Positions 28,610 through 38,704 of a stretch of 64,000 nt of DNA are shown here, piece after piece. The stretch spans positions 1,240,001 to 1,304,000 of the forward strand of contig NZ_JABAHI010000008.1 of assembly GCF_012584445.1 (NCBI RefSeq), given 5' to 3'. This DNA is from Olsenella sp. KGMB02461. Lineage in GTDB: Bacteria; Actinomycetota; Coriobacteriia; Coriobacteriales; Atopobiaceae. Position numbers and translations under genes: made by a program. Within the stretch, counting starts at the first letter, position 1. Every line of letters begins with the position of its first letter. Under the pieces are notes generated by a model that saw only the letters and a list, made by a program, of their open reading frames with translations, did no database searches and had not been told where the DNA came from.

Positions 28610-31600
28610 CTACAGGCTCTCCTTCTTGCGAGCGCCATAGGCCACAAGCACGATGAGCGCGCCAAGCCCTGCAGCAGCCAATGCGGCTGCGAGGGCGCCC
28701 CAAGATGCCTCTGTGTCGCCTGTGGCAAGCACAACGTTGTTGGCAGAAGTGGGATTAACGGCCTTGGCATCGGCGCCAGGCTGCCCTGCCTCGGTTTTTT
28801 CTGCCACAGGCCCTGCCGAGCCTCCCCCGTTATCTGCGGCAGGCTTCTCGTCGTCGGGAACGGGGCCCTCTTCGATCACTGGCTCGAGCACTACCTCGAT
28901 GGTGTGGTTGGAAGCCACGTCCTCGAAGGTGTAGGAGGCAGCCTCTGCCAGCTCAGGATGCTCCTTGCCGTCGATGAGCACCTTGGCCACGCGGTAGCGC
29001 ACGCCGTCGCGCTCTCCGGCTGCCCAGGTCACAGTATGGCTCGCGCCTTCCATGACATCGGTGGTGGCAGTGACAGTGCCGGGGCCTCCGGAAATGCTCG
29101 AAGCAACCTCATAGAAGGTCTTGTCGGCCAAAGACTCGCGCTGCTTCGGCGCCACGTCGTCGCCCTCGCTCTCCTTCTGCACCTTGAGCTTGACCACGTA
29201 CTCGCCGTCGCTCTCGAGGATGCTGGAGGGGATGTCCACGGCGGTTTGGCCGGGCGCCACAGGGACAACCACAGGGTCGCCAGAGCCACCCTTGGGATAG
29301 ATCTCTACCTCGACGGGAGTGTAGCCCTCGGGCACCTCCCACTGGATCTTGGGCGGGTTGTCGGGATCGACGTCGTCGGGATCAAAGATGCCTCCGCCAG
29401 TGATCTCGCCGGGGCCGCCATCCACCTGAGTCTCGATGTCCACAGTGGATCCCAGCGTCTCGGGAGTCACAGCCGGCTCGCCGTCCTTGGCGAAGTAGAC
29501 CTTGATTTGATGGTCCTTGTCGATGTCGCGGATGCCCATGTCCATGCGGGTTGTGCCTGTGAGCAGCGGCTCGATGATCTCCTCGGGGTTGAACACCGCT
29601 GCAGGAATCTCTGCGGCGTAGGCCTTGGTCATCGTTGCCGAGAAGAGCTCCTCCAGCAGGGTGGACTCTTCCTCGGGCTCGCCAGTCTGAGAGGCCGCAT
29701 CGTTGGCAGGCGCTTCTTGCTCGAGCTTGTTGGCCTGAGCCGCCTCGGCCTGAGCAGCCCCGTCGTCTACTTTGCCCTCTTCGCTGGCAGGCTGATCTTG
29801 AGGAATGGCCAGCTTTTGGAGTTCGGGGGCCTCGGAGCTGGCGCCTTCGCCCCTAAGGGCATCGACGATCGCAGCTGACAGCGCTTGAGGGGACGGGGCG
29901 TCCTTCTCGGCAGCGGTCGAAGGAGCCTCTAAAGCCGTCTTGGGGGCCGCATCGAGCTCTTGGCGCAAAGACGGGCTCTTCTTGATGCCTTCGCGGTAGA
30001 CCTCTTTGCCGTCGATCTCCAGATAGGTGATGCGGGAGCTCGTATTGGCCTGGGCGCTGATGTCTACATAGTGGTTGCCCTTGTACACGGTCTTGGAGGG
30101 CTTGGCGGTGCCGTCGCCGTACTTGAGAATGGCCACATTGAAGGTCACCGGGCGCAGCTTTACCACCACCTCTTGGTTCTCCTTGATGTTGGTGAGGCTC
30201 ACATCGCCGGCATCGCCATCCACCGCGGCGCCGTTCACGGAGACGCTTTCGACCTCGTACACCGCATAGGCGGGATCGTCGCGGTCGGCAGTGGTTTGGA
30301 TCACGGGATTCCAGGCCACAGTGTAGCTCTCGCCTTTGGCCACAGTGGAGCCGCCGGTAATGGTGCCAGGGCCGCCTTCGATCTTGGTGGAGACCACCAC
30401 GTTGTCGGGAGCGAGGCCGGTAGTGCCGTCCTGGGCTTCGACCACGATATCCACCACATGGTTGGCGGCGATGGCGGAGAAGTTGCAAGAGCCGGCGGCC
30501 ACTTGATCCAGGCTCAGCTTGACTCCGTCCACCGAGACGCTCTTGATGACATGGCCTTCCTTGACAGACCATGTCACCGCCTCAGAGGAGCCGGCGGCCA
30601 CCGCCATGGAGTCGGAGGCCTCCACGCCTTTGGAAACGCCATAGGTGTTCACGGTGATTGTGTAGTAGCCCTTGGTGGTATGGGCGGGGATGAGAGGGAT
30701 CTCTGCCAGGGTGACCACCACAGAATGGTCTCCAGAAAGGTGCGAGAACTCATAGCGGCCGCCCTTGGCGTCCACGCGGCGACCGTCCACCTCGACGCGG
30801 GAGACGTAGGTATTCTCGCCAGGAGCCCACACCACGGCGGCAGAGGCGCCCTTCACCACATTGGCGCTCGGGCTGATGGAGGCTCCGGTGGTTATGCCGC
30901 GCAGCTGCGTGGTGATGGTGTAGGTAATCACCGGCTCGTCTACCACATTGGTGTCGGGGATGCCGTCATCGTCTGTGTCGATGTTGGTGTCGGGTTTGCC
31001 ATCTCCTGTGGTGTCGACGTTTACGTCGGGCTTGCCGTCGTTGTTGGTGTCGACGTTGGTGTCAGGCTTGCCGTCTCCCGTGGTGTCGATGTTGGTGTCG
31101 GGCTTGCCGTCATCGTTGGTGTCCACGTTGACGTCGGGCACGCCATCGCCGTCTTTGTCGATGTTGATGTCAGGGATGCCGTCGCCGTCGATGTCCACAT
31201 TCACATCAGGCAGCCCATCGTCGTCGGTGTCGATGTTGATCTTGCCGCCGTCCTCGGTCTCCTTGTTAAGGGTGGACTGATATTGATAGACCACCAGCGT
31301 GACAGAGTTGGCCGCAAAGGTGCCCGAGGCGTTGGCGGGGGTGGCCACCAGCTCATACCCAGGGATGTCCAGAGCCGAGGTGGTGTAGCTGTCGCCTGCG
31401 TTGCCATCGATGACTTGCGACTTGATGGTGTTGCCGTCGGGGTCGCGATAGAGCACCATGACGCTGGACGCCGTATAGGTGATAGGTGAGTAGACCACCT
31501 TCACCACCATGACGCCTGCCTCGAACGTGCCGGCATAGGTGTAGGAACCAGCGGCGTCCTGGCCACCCACGGTCTTGATGTTGTACTTGGTGATCTTGGG

Positions 31601-33301
31601 CAGGGCCGCCGTGGCGGGATCGCCCACGGTGCCCGTGAGCTTCCGGTCCTCCACCAGGGTCACGTCGTTCTCGTCGACGAAGCGCAGGAGGATGGTGCCC
31701 TGACCCTGCTCCGCGGCGGCGTCTTTGCGGTAGTAGTAGGTGATGGTCCTGGCCTGGAAGCCGAAGTTGCCGGTCTTGGTGGTGGGGTCGTCGGCGTCGC
31801 GCCCGGGCGAGAGGGCGGCGGCCAGGGACCCCGCGTCGCGGGTGGTGACGCTGTCGGTCCGCTCCTCCACCCTCACGAAGACGTAGCCGGGGAAGTCAAG
31901 CTTGGTGACGGTGTAGGGGTCGCCCACGGCACCGCGGTAGACCATCGGATCGCAGAGGTCCTCGCCGGAATCCACATCCACGTACCGGGCCGTGACCGGC
32001 TGGGCGGTGTCGCCGCCCTCGTCCGGCCCCTCGTCGTCCAGCTTCTTGTAGCTGTAGGTGACCGAGATGGGCCGCCCCTCCAGGAAGACCCCGGATTCCT
32101 CGCCCTCGACGCCGGCCAGCACGTAGCCGTTGAAGCTCAGGTCGATGGTCTGGTAGGGCTTGCCGGCACGCCCCTTGTAGGTGATGGTGTCGGTGAGCTT
32201 CTCGCCGCTCTCGGTGACGTAGTTCACGGTCACGATGGAGGCGTTGGACACGGTGAAGTACTTGGTCTTCTTTGCCGTGAGGCCCTGGGAGGTGAGCACC
32301 TCCAGCACCACGCGGTACTCGCCCTCCTGGTCCACCACGACGCTGTAGGGGTTGCTGCCCTGGTAGACCTGCCTGCCGGCCGGGTCGAAGACCGTCCAGG
32401 TCTCGTTCCTGATGGTGGCCTTGGTGGCCGGGTCGAGCCAGGTGCGGTCCTCCATGGAGAGGGTGTCGCTGGGCACACCCGCATAGGAGGGCTCGCCGTT
32501 GTCGAAGAGCTGGAAGTCGGCCTTGATGGCGCCATTGTCCTCGGCTGCTTCCATGGAGAGGTTGTAATAGAAGGCGCTGGAGTTGCTCGCCGTGACGGGG
32601 CCAAAGGAGCCCGCTTGGACCGGGGCGTCCACCGAGGCGCTGATGCCCACGGAGGGGGACGTCACCGTGATCTTGTTCTTGGTGACGTTCATTGTCACGC
32701 GATGGCGCACATTCTGGACCGTGGCGGCGCCGTGAACGAGGATGGTTCCCTGAGCGAAGCCGCCCGACCCCTTGCCGCCCGTATGGTTATATTGGCTGTC
32801 GGCAGCATCGATGGTGGAATGGTAGACAGGCCCTTTATGAGGCGCGCCGTCTTTGGCTGGAGTCCACTCGCTCACATAGGCGATGCACCAATGACTGTGG
32901 CCGCACTCCTCATACATATAGAACGAGTAGACGTCCTGCCCTGCGCTGTTTTGCTTCTTCTGGATGCCCCAGGCAAAGCCCCAGGGGTCGGCATCACTAC
33001 TCAGGAAGTCGCAGGAGAACGTTCCCGTGGTGAAGCTCATGAGGTTGGGGTTGTAGTAGCCGGTGAAGCCCACGTTCTGGGTGGTCATCAGGCTGCCGTC
33101 GGACTCCCGGTACTGCTATCCCGCCGCATAGCCGGAGCCCAGGTTGGCGCCCGGGAAGTTGATCCACTCGCCGAAGACCTCTTTGAGGTCGATGTAGGTG
33201 TCAGCGGCGTAGGCATTGATTGGCGCAGCGCACACAGCTGCCACCGACAGGGCAAGGGCAAGCAGCATGCGTGCGACGACCTGCCGAGGTTTCTTTCCCA
33301 T
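28610..33301 (-). pseudogene. MucBP adhesin interrupted by one in-frame amber codon
   Basis: From ATG 33301 (AAGGGG six bases upstream) a signal peptide and mature start run for 61 residues to GSGYAAG, then TAG at 33116-33118. The same frame then continues for 1,502 codons to 28610 with no other lesion; the first internal ATG is at 33088. Domains after the stop: a lectin-like region (to about 200), four MucBP-type repeats (about 290-620) and eight acidic DxDxDGxPD repeats (about 640-740). Then come several repeats of the GGPGTITGG type, an Ala/Glu linker and a tail VLATGD, helix, RKK. Without readthrough the signal peptide is lost and the body has no good start. Nonsense mutation, readthrough or sequence error are all possible. 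Confidence 0.85.
30948..31240 (-). repeat. Tandem 36-base repeats encoding acidic calcium-binding-like motifs
   Basis: About eight units of 36 bases inside the adhesin. Each encodes a 12-residue unit of the form VDTDDDGxPDxN, like thrombospondin type 3 or calcium-rod repeats. Units differ at few positions, so copy number could change by slippage or recombination. Confidence 0.88.
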
Positions 33302-33414
33302 GACAACCCCTTTCGCGTGGTAAACATCGCGTCCAACGAGGCTTCAAATTGACGGACCTTGTTCCCCATCAGATGCATCTAGTGAGAAGCTCCCACATAT
33401 AGATACTTATAAAT

Positions 33415-33442
33415 TGAATACCAGGCAAAGGTTTTCTGTCAA
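33415..33442 (-). promoter_or_regulatory. Predicted promoter of the MucBP adhesin
   Basis: On the minus strand, TTGACA (33437-33442) is 16 bases from TATTCA (33415-33420), about 115 bases upstream of the ATG at 33301. The promoter appears intact although the frame is broken. Confidence 0.5.
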
Positions 33443-33506
33443 TATTCTGAAAGTTTTGAGACTCCCATAATATATTGATTATGCAGCTTGATGCCTATAC
33501 TCCTAT

Positions 33507-33543
33507 AAAAAGCTCCCGGTTGCCTTAGGCATCCGGGAGCTTT
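33507..33543 (-). terminator. Intrinsic terminator of the radical SAM gene
   Basis: Perfect outer stem AAAGCTCCCGG / CCGGGAGCTTT plus inner TGCC / GGCA with a three-base loop, followed on the minus strand by five T. It lies about 55 bases past the stop at 33598. Confidence 0.92.
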
Positions 33544-33597
33544 AGGTTTGCATGCTACTTAGCTTATTCCATCGATGGGAATTGCATTATTTATATC

Positions 33598-35064
33598 TTA
33601 CCCTACGACGGCCTGATTCTCCTCGTCAGACTTGGCGATGATCTTGGCCTTCTCGTCCACAGGCATGTTGGAGAGCTCGTCTGCGTAGATCTTCTTGCCG
33701 GTGGGATGCTCCTCGAGCCAGAGCTTCTCAGCGGTGGCCTTCCAGCTCTCAGCGTAAGGAGTGGTGCGAGCGCAAAGGTCATCCACGGACTCGGGCGCCG
33801 CGTAGTCGGTGCAGGGAGCGTCTGCCTCGTGGACGATCTGGGGCAGGATCTCCGGGTTCTCCAGCATGGGGCAAGGCTGGAGCATGTTGTCGTTGAAGGG
33901 ATAGTGCGAGCGGTAGGCCTGGAAGATAGGCTGCTGCAGGCACTCGAGCCAGCTCTTGTCATGGATGTTGGCGTTGGAGTAGTGGATGAAGACGCAGGGC
34001 TCCACGTCGCCGGCTGCGTTGACGTGGCAGAACACGCGGCCGCCGGCGATGCAGCCGCCCACATACTCGCCGTCGTTTTGGAAGTCCATGGCAAAGATGG
34101 GCTTGCCGCCGGTGATGCCGCGGATCTCGCGGATGCGGTGGAACATGTACTCGCGCTCCTCAGGGGTGCACATGAGGTCGGTGCCGGCGCCGGCGCCCAC
34201 GGGCATGAGGTGGAAGTACCAGGCGTAGCGGCAGCCCTTCTCGATAAGCATATCGAGGTACTCGTCAGAGGTGACGGTCTTGTAGTTCTTGGTGGTGTAA
34301 GCCGTGGAAGTGCCAAAGAGCAGGCCGTTGGCCTTCATGAGGTCCATGGCAGCCATGACTTCCTGGAAGGAGCCGTCGCCGCGGCGGCCGTCGTTGGACT
34401 CCTCGAAGCCCTCGACCGAGATGGAGAAGGCGATGTTGCCCACGCGCTTGACGTCGTCGCAGAAGGCCTGGTCCACCAGAGAGGCGTTGGTGAAGATGTT
34501 GAACATGCAGTCATTGTGCTTGTCGGCCAGCTTGATGATGTCGTGCTTGCGCACCAGAGGCTCGCCGCCGGTGAGCATGAACATGTGGGTGCCCAGCGCC
34601 TTGGCCTCAGAGACCAACCTGTCCATATCGTCGAAGGACAGGTTGTAGCGGTTGCCGTACTCTGCGCTCCAGCAGCCAATGCAGTGCTTGTTGCAAGCCG
34701 TGGTGGGATCGAACAGGATGATCCAAGGCACGTTGCACTGGTACTTCTCTGCGTTCTCAGTGCAGGTGCGCAGGCCGCGGAAGGCCGCCTCATAGCCGCC
34801 GTTGAGCACGGTGGTCTTGATGATGTTGTGATCTACCTCGTCCATGAGGGAGAAGAGGAACTGCTCCCACTTGGACCCGGGATACAAACCGGCGCGAAGG
34901 CCGCGGGCGGCACCAGGAGCGGTGTCTTTGAGCAGCTTGGAGCCCATGTCTACAAGCTTGTCGAGATTCTTCTCACGATCCTTGCCCGAAGCGGCGTTGA
35001 TGATCCCGTCCAGAGCCAGGCCAAAGGCCGTGCGCTCGGCTGCGTGCGCGATCTTAGACTGCAT
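33598..35064 (-). CDS. Radical SAM enzyme of unknown substrate
   Basis: 488 residues. The [4Fe-4S]-SAM motif is CNKHCIGC (Cys124, 128, 131), followed by MLTGGEPLVRKHDI (about 180) and the SISVEG strand, all standard for the MoaA/PqqE-like group. The C-terminal part has further cysteines in GGCIAGGRVFCHVNAAGDVEPCVFIHYS and LQPCPMLENPEI, as in SPASM or related auxiliary-cluster domains. An N-terminal helical extension of about 110 residues precedes the barrel. AAGGGG stands five bases before the ATG. It stands alone with its own terminator, so context does not reveal a peptide or small-molecule substrate. Confidence 0.9.
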   Translation of the reverse strand: MQSKIAHAAERTAFGLALDGIINAASGKDREKNLDKLVDMGSKLLKDTAPGAARGLRAGLYPGSKWEQFLFSLMDEVDHNIIKTTVLNGGYEAAFRGLRTCTENAEKYQCNVPWIILFDPTTACNKHCIGCWSAEYGNRYNLSFDDMDRLVSEAKALGTHMFMLTGGEPLVRKHDIIKLADKHNDCMFNIFTNASLVDQAFCDDVKRVGNIAFSISVEGFEESNDGRRGDGSFQEVMAAMDLMKANGLLFGTSTAYTTKNYKTVTSDEYLDMLIEKGCRYAWYFHLMPVGAGAGTDLMCTPEEREYMFHRIREIRGITGGKPIFAMDFQNDGEYVGGCIAGGRVFCHVNAAGDVEPCVFIHYSNANIHDKSWLECLQQPIFQAYRSHYPFNDNMLQPCPMLENPEILPQIVHEADAPCTDYAAPESVDDLCARTTPYAESWKATAEKLWLEEHPTGKKIYADELSNMPVDEKAKIIAKSDEENQAVVG

Positions 35065-35536
35065 CTTAACCCCTTGCTGTTTTGCCGCGACCTGATGCCG
35101 CAGCTCCGTTGACTGGGAAGGTTGTACCCTCTTTTCTCTCTTTGCTCCATAGGTTTTGGTTTTGCCTCACAGATTTTTAGAACCTGCAACGTATCTGTCG
35201 CAAGCCTCGCTGCCGAGAAAAACCGCCATCTTAAGGTGGGCGTCAAGAGTGCGAAGAGAAGGTGCCCATCAGCTGAAGACTTTCTGATTTTTAGGCCTTA
35301 CGCTGCTGTTTTATACCTTCCAGCTCCCTGTGGTTTTGAAGCCTCTAGTGTAGACCCCTCCATCTTTTCTCGCTGAGGTGACTCTAGGTGATATGCAAAA
35401 CGGCTCGCATACCGTAATAGTTGCGAAGCTGCAAAGGCGCAGCAAGCCGCCCCGCTGGCGAGAGGCCAGCGGGGCGGCGCGGGGCACCAGGGAAAGAAGG
35501 CAGCCTTTAGAGGCGCGGGTTTCTTGACAAGGAACG
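35065..35536. other. Intergenic region with strong GC hairpin and dispersed 10-mer
   Basis: About 470 bases between the radical SAM start and the dehydrogenase stop. It holds an exact dispersed 10-mer (35211). It also holds a perfect 13-base GC-rich hairpin (GCCGCCCCGCTGG at 35446-35458 with 35466-35478), 58 bases past the dehydrogenase stop and likely its terminator despite lacking a clean T-tract. I see no credible gene. Confidence 0.6.
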
Positions 35537-36505
35537 CTAGAGGAGACCCACACGCTGCGCATTCTCGCGGATATGGGCGCAGCTGGCATGGAACTTTTCC
35601 ACCTCGTCGGCAGTAAGGTCGAGCTCGATGACCTCCTCGACGCCGGAGGCGCCCACCACGCAGGGCAGCGAGGCGTAGACGCCCGACTCGCCGTACTGGC
35701 CGTCCATGAGGGTGGAGCAGGCGGTGATGGCGTGCTCGTTGGACTCGATGGCGCGCACCAGGCGGGCGGCGGCGTTGGCGACGGCGTACTCGGTGCAGTG
35801 CTTGCCGGCCATGGTGACATAGCCGTTTTGGCGGCCCAGCTGCTCGAGCTCGTCATGGTCGAAGCCAAAGCGCTGGGGCTGCTCGACGGCAAGCTGGGAG
35901 AGCGGCTTGCCGCCAAAGTTCACCGCGCTCCAGGCGGCAAACTGGCTGGCGCCGTGCTCGCCCAGCATGTAGGCGCAGATGGAGTGCTGGTCGATGCCGG
36001 TGGCGTTGGAGAGGGCGAATTTGAAGCGGCTGGAATCCAGCGCGGTGCCGGTGCCGATGACCTTGGCGGGATCTGCGCCGGAGAGCTTCCAGATCTCGGT
36101 GGCCACCACGTCGCAGGGATTGGCGATGGTCACCCACACCCCGTCGAAGCCGGCTTTGGCGACAGGCTCGATGAATCGCTTGGCGGTGTCCGTGGTGTAG
36201 AACAGCTCGCCGTCGCGGTTTTGCGCCGCCAGCGCCACCTTGCCCGCCGCATTGACGATGACGTCGCAGCCCGCCAGCGCAGCGTAGTCCTCGCCGCAGG
36301 AGACGATCTCGACGTTGTGCGGGCAGAATGCCAGCGAGTCATGCAGATCTTGCACCTCGCTTCTGAGCTTGGCGGAGTTGTCCTCGTCGCCGGAGCAGAT
36401 CTCGGTGAGGTAGAGCTCGTCTGCGATGCCCTGAAGCATGAGGCTGTTGGCCACATGGGCCCCCACGTGCCCCAATCCGATAATGCCGATGCGATTGACT
36501 CCCAT
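35537..36505 (-). CDS. L-lactate/L-2-hydroxyacid dehydrogenase (LDH/MDH family, HicDH-like)
   Basis: 322 residues. Rossmann motif GIIGLGHVGAHVA at 6-18, Asn-containing TIANPCDVV (about 140), Asp-Arg pair in LDSSRFKF and the active-site His in GEHGASQFAAWS. The substrate loop reads AGKVALAAQNRDGELF, lacking the QQEGESR of true L-lactate dehydrogenase. This is more like L-2-hydroxyisocaproate dehydrogenase, so branched or larger 2-keto acids are plausible substrates. AGGAAGGATAGGGG precedes the ATG. The role is NADH reoxidation or amino-acid-derived keto acid reduction in fermentation; the exact substrate is inferred. Confidence 0.88.
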   Translation of the reverse strand: MGVNRIGIIGLGHVGAHVANSLMLQGIADELYLTEICSGDEDNSAKLRSEVQDLHDSLAFCPHNVEIVSCGEDYAALAGCDVIVNAAGKVALAAQNRDGELFYTTDTAKRFIEPVAKAGFDGVWVTIANPCDVVATEIWKLSGADPAKVIGTGTALDSSRFKFALSNATGIDQHSICAYMLGEHGASQFAAWSAVNFGGKPLSQLAVEQPQRFGFDHDELEQLGRQNGYVTMAGKHCTEYAVANAAARLVRAIESNEHAITACSTLMDGQYGESGVYASLPCVVGASGVEEVIELDLTADEVEKFHASCAHIRENAQRVGLL

Positions 36506-37379
36506 GCCCCTATCCTTCCTGCGAGCTGATGCAGCCTGCTGCGACGATGTATGGCGTCCGGCGCGCGGCGCGGCGTGTCGCCGCTGGTGCGTGCCCCGAT
36601 TTTTTGTGCCTTGGTTATACCGCAGGACAGGATGGACCGGACAGGACAGCTCCCCAAATCCGCTGATGAGGCGCTCAAACTGTAACCTGGACAGGCGTAG
36701 GTTCGATATTTATCGATACACACTGGTAGGGATGGTGGGGTTTCTCGGCAAGGAGGGAGCCTGCAGCGGCGGATGGCTGGGGCGCCTGGCCGACGTGGCG
36801 GCGAGCAAGCTGCCCTGCATGGCAGTTGGACGCCGACAACCAGCTTTGGCACGAGGGCCCACTTTCCGGCATCAATCTTGGCAGCAGAGGGCCCGAGCGA
36901 GCAGATTTACCCTCAAATCTGCTCGTTAGTGGGGAGTTGTGGCAAAAATGCTGCCGGAAAATCCGACTTTGTGCACATCGGATCGTGGACCTGCCATCAT
37001 CGAATGGCTTTCCTGCCAACACCCCTTGCCGCGTCATGCCCTAACCGCGCCTCGTGCCAAGAGGCCCTAGCGCCAGGGGCGGCACTCCACACGCCGTCCG
37101 CCATTGCAAGTCATCCGGCAGAGCATGTCGTACGGCGCTGCACGCTGCAAGCCGCCAGCAGGCAAGCAAGCTGCCGAGAAGCCCGCCCACCACAGGCTGC
37201 AGGTTCATGGTGGATGAGGGCGGCATGGGCGCTCGGGAGCGGGTACATTGGAAGGCGTACGTCGCTGGAAGAAGCGCAGGTCGCCTGCCGCGCCCCGCTG
37301 GCCGTGAGGCTGCGGGCCGGACGTTGCCGCACGCTGCCGCAACACGCACGAACCGCATCGTCGATCAGGAGGCTCCCCC
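36506..37379. other. Long intergenic region with hairpin, no convincing gene
   Basis: About 870 bases. Open frames on both strands have odd composition and no ribosome site. Features seen: dispersed 10-mer at 36741 and a variant at 37172. There is a perfect hairpin with 11-base arms CGAGCAGATTT / AAATCTGCTCG (36898-36925, six-base loop). An adjoining AT-richer block, 36925-37010, has a five-base inverted repeat TCCGA/TCGGA. The block 36890-37045 differs in texture from its surroundings and may be a small RNA or a decayed repeat. Confidence 0.5.
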
Positions 37380-38573
37380 ATGGGATTTCGCACGCTCACC
37401 TGCCCCATCGCCAAAGAGTGCGGCGGCTGCGAATGGCTGGCGGTGCCCTACCCCATTCAGCTGCGTCGGAAGCGCGAGGCGGTGGAGGAGCTGTTCCGCG
37501 ACTACCTGGAAGACGTGCGCCATGGCGCCACGGTCGACGGCCTGCGCATTTACGGCATGGACGATCCGGTGGCCTTCAGGCATAAGGCGGCCACGCCCTT
37601 CGCGCCGGGCAAGCGCGGGTTTGTGCGCAGCGGGTTTTATGCGCGGGGGACACACAGGATAGTGCCCTGCTCGGCCTGCCTCACCGAGGATCCGCGGTGC
37701 CGGCCCATCCTCAACGCAGTGGCGCGTATAAGCTCTGACCTTGGCATCCGTGCCTACGACGAGGACAAGGGCACCGGCCTCTTGCGCCACGGAGTGGTCC
37801 GCACCGGTTGGAAGTCCAATGAGGGCCTGCTCACACTGGTAACCAACGGCGACTCGCTGCCCCATGCCAAAGAGCTGGCGAAGGCAGTGGCCCAAAAGGC
37901 CAAGGTGCGTTTGTCGGTAGTTCAAAACGTGAATCAACGGCGCACCAACGCCATCCTGGGATTCAAGAACAAGCCGCTGCTGGGCCCCGGCGTGATGCAC
38001 GACAGCCTGCTGGACGTGGAATTCACCGTTGGCCCTACGAGCTTTTATCAAACCAACCCAGAGCAAACCGAGGTCCTCTACAGTTTGGCCATCGCGCAAT
38101 CGCGCCTGGACGCCGGCATGCGGGTGCTGGACGCCTACTGCGGCATAGGCACCATCGGGCTGTGCGCGGCCCATCAGGTGGAGGGGCTCGAGGTCGTGGG
38201 CGTGGAGCGGGTGGAAGGCGCGGTGGCCGACGCTCGGCGGAACGCCAAGGCCAACGGGCTGGAGAAACAGGCTCGGTTCGTCTGTGCCGACGCCACCAGT
38301 TACATGATCGACGCTGCCCGAGCCGGCCGAAAGTTCGACGGCGTGATCCTCGACCCGCCGCGCGCCGGCTCGACCCCGGAGTTTTTGAGCGCCGTCTGCG
38401 CCCTGGCGCCTGAGCGCGTGGTCTACGTGAGCTGCAACCCCCAGACCCAGCGCCGCGACGTGGATCTGTTGGTGCGCCAGGGCTATGAGCTGGACGCATT
38501 GGCAGTGGTGGATCTGTTCCCCCAGACCAAGCACGCCGAGACCGTCGCCACCCTGGTGCGCACCCGCGCCTAG
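37380..38573 (+). CDS. 23S rRNA (uracil-5-)-methyltransferase, RumA/RlmD-like
   Basis: 397 residues. N-terminal CPIAKECGGC (Cys9, 15, 18) supplies iron-sulphur ligands, with the fourth probably in VPCSACL. The SAM site is VLDAYCGIGTIGL (about 245), then DPPRAG (about 325) and the catalytic cysteine in VYVSCNPQTQ. The enzyme adds a methyl group to C5 of a uridine, in 23S rRNA (U1939 or U747 types) or possibly tRNA; which one cannot be read from the sequence. No N-terminal TRAM domain is evident. GGAGG stands seven bases before the ATG. The dispersed 10-mer begins five bases after the stop. Confidence 0.92.
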   Translation: MGFRTLTCPIAKECGGCEWLAVPYPIQLRRKREAVEELFRDYLEDVRHGATVDGLRIYGMDDPVAFRHKAATPFAPGKRGFVRSGFYARGTHRIVPCSACLTEDPRCRPILNAVARISSDLGIRAYDEDKGTGLLRHGVVRTGWKSNEGLLTLVTNGDSLPHAKELAKAVAQKAKVRLSVVQNVNQRRTNAILGFKNKPLLGPGVMHDSLLDVEFTVGPTSFYQTNPEQTEVLYSLAIAQSRLDAGMRVLDAYCGIGTIGLCAAHQVEGLEVVGVERVEGAVADARRNAKANGLEKQARFVCADATSYMIDAARAGRKFDGVILDPPRAGSTPEFLSAVCALAPERVVYVSCNPQTQRRDVDLLVRQGYELDALAVVDLFPQTKHAETVATLVRTRA

Positions 38574-38659
38574 CAGCTGCCGAGAAACCCGCCCGTCAAG
38601 GGCTGGAAATCATTACTATATTGATATTCTATGAGGCTCCCTGCGGCACTTTGCCCATG

Positions 38660-38698
38660 CGACCCGCCATGCGACACTCGGCGCCGCATGGCGGGTCG
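38660..38698 (-). terminator. Long GC hairpin at the end of the histidine kinase gene
   Basis: Perfect 14-base arms CGACCCGCCATGCG / CGCATGGCGGGTCG with an 11-base loop, beginning six bases past the kinase stop at 38705. It has no T-tract, so it may end transcription weakly or protect the 3' end. Confidence 0.55.
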
Positions 38699-38704
38699 GC
38701 CGCC

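Noticed and set aside
29960..31489. 509-codon plus-strand open frame opposite the adhesin
   Set aside because: Antisense of the repeat-containing adhesin; its apparent repeats simply mirror the 36-base units.
36660..36740. GGTTCGA-containing stretch considered as a tRNA
   Set aside because: No acceptor stem, anticodon arm or D arm could be folded around it.
36773..37585. 270-codon plus-strand open frame upstream of the methyltransferase
   Set aside because: It overlaps the start of the methyltransferase in another frame, has unnatural composition and no ribosome site.
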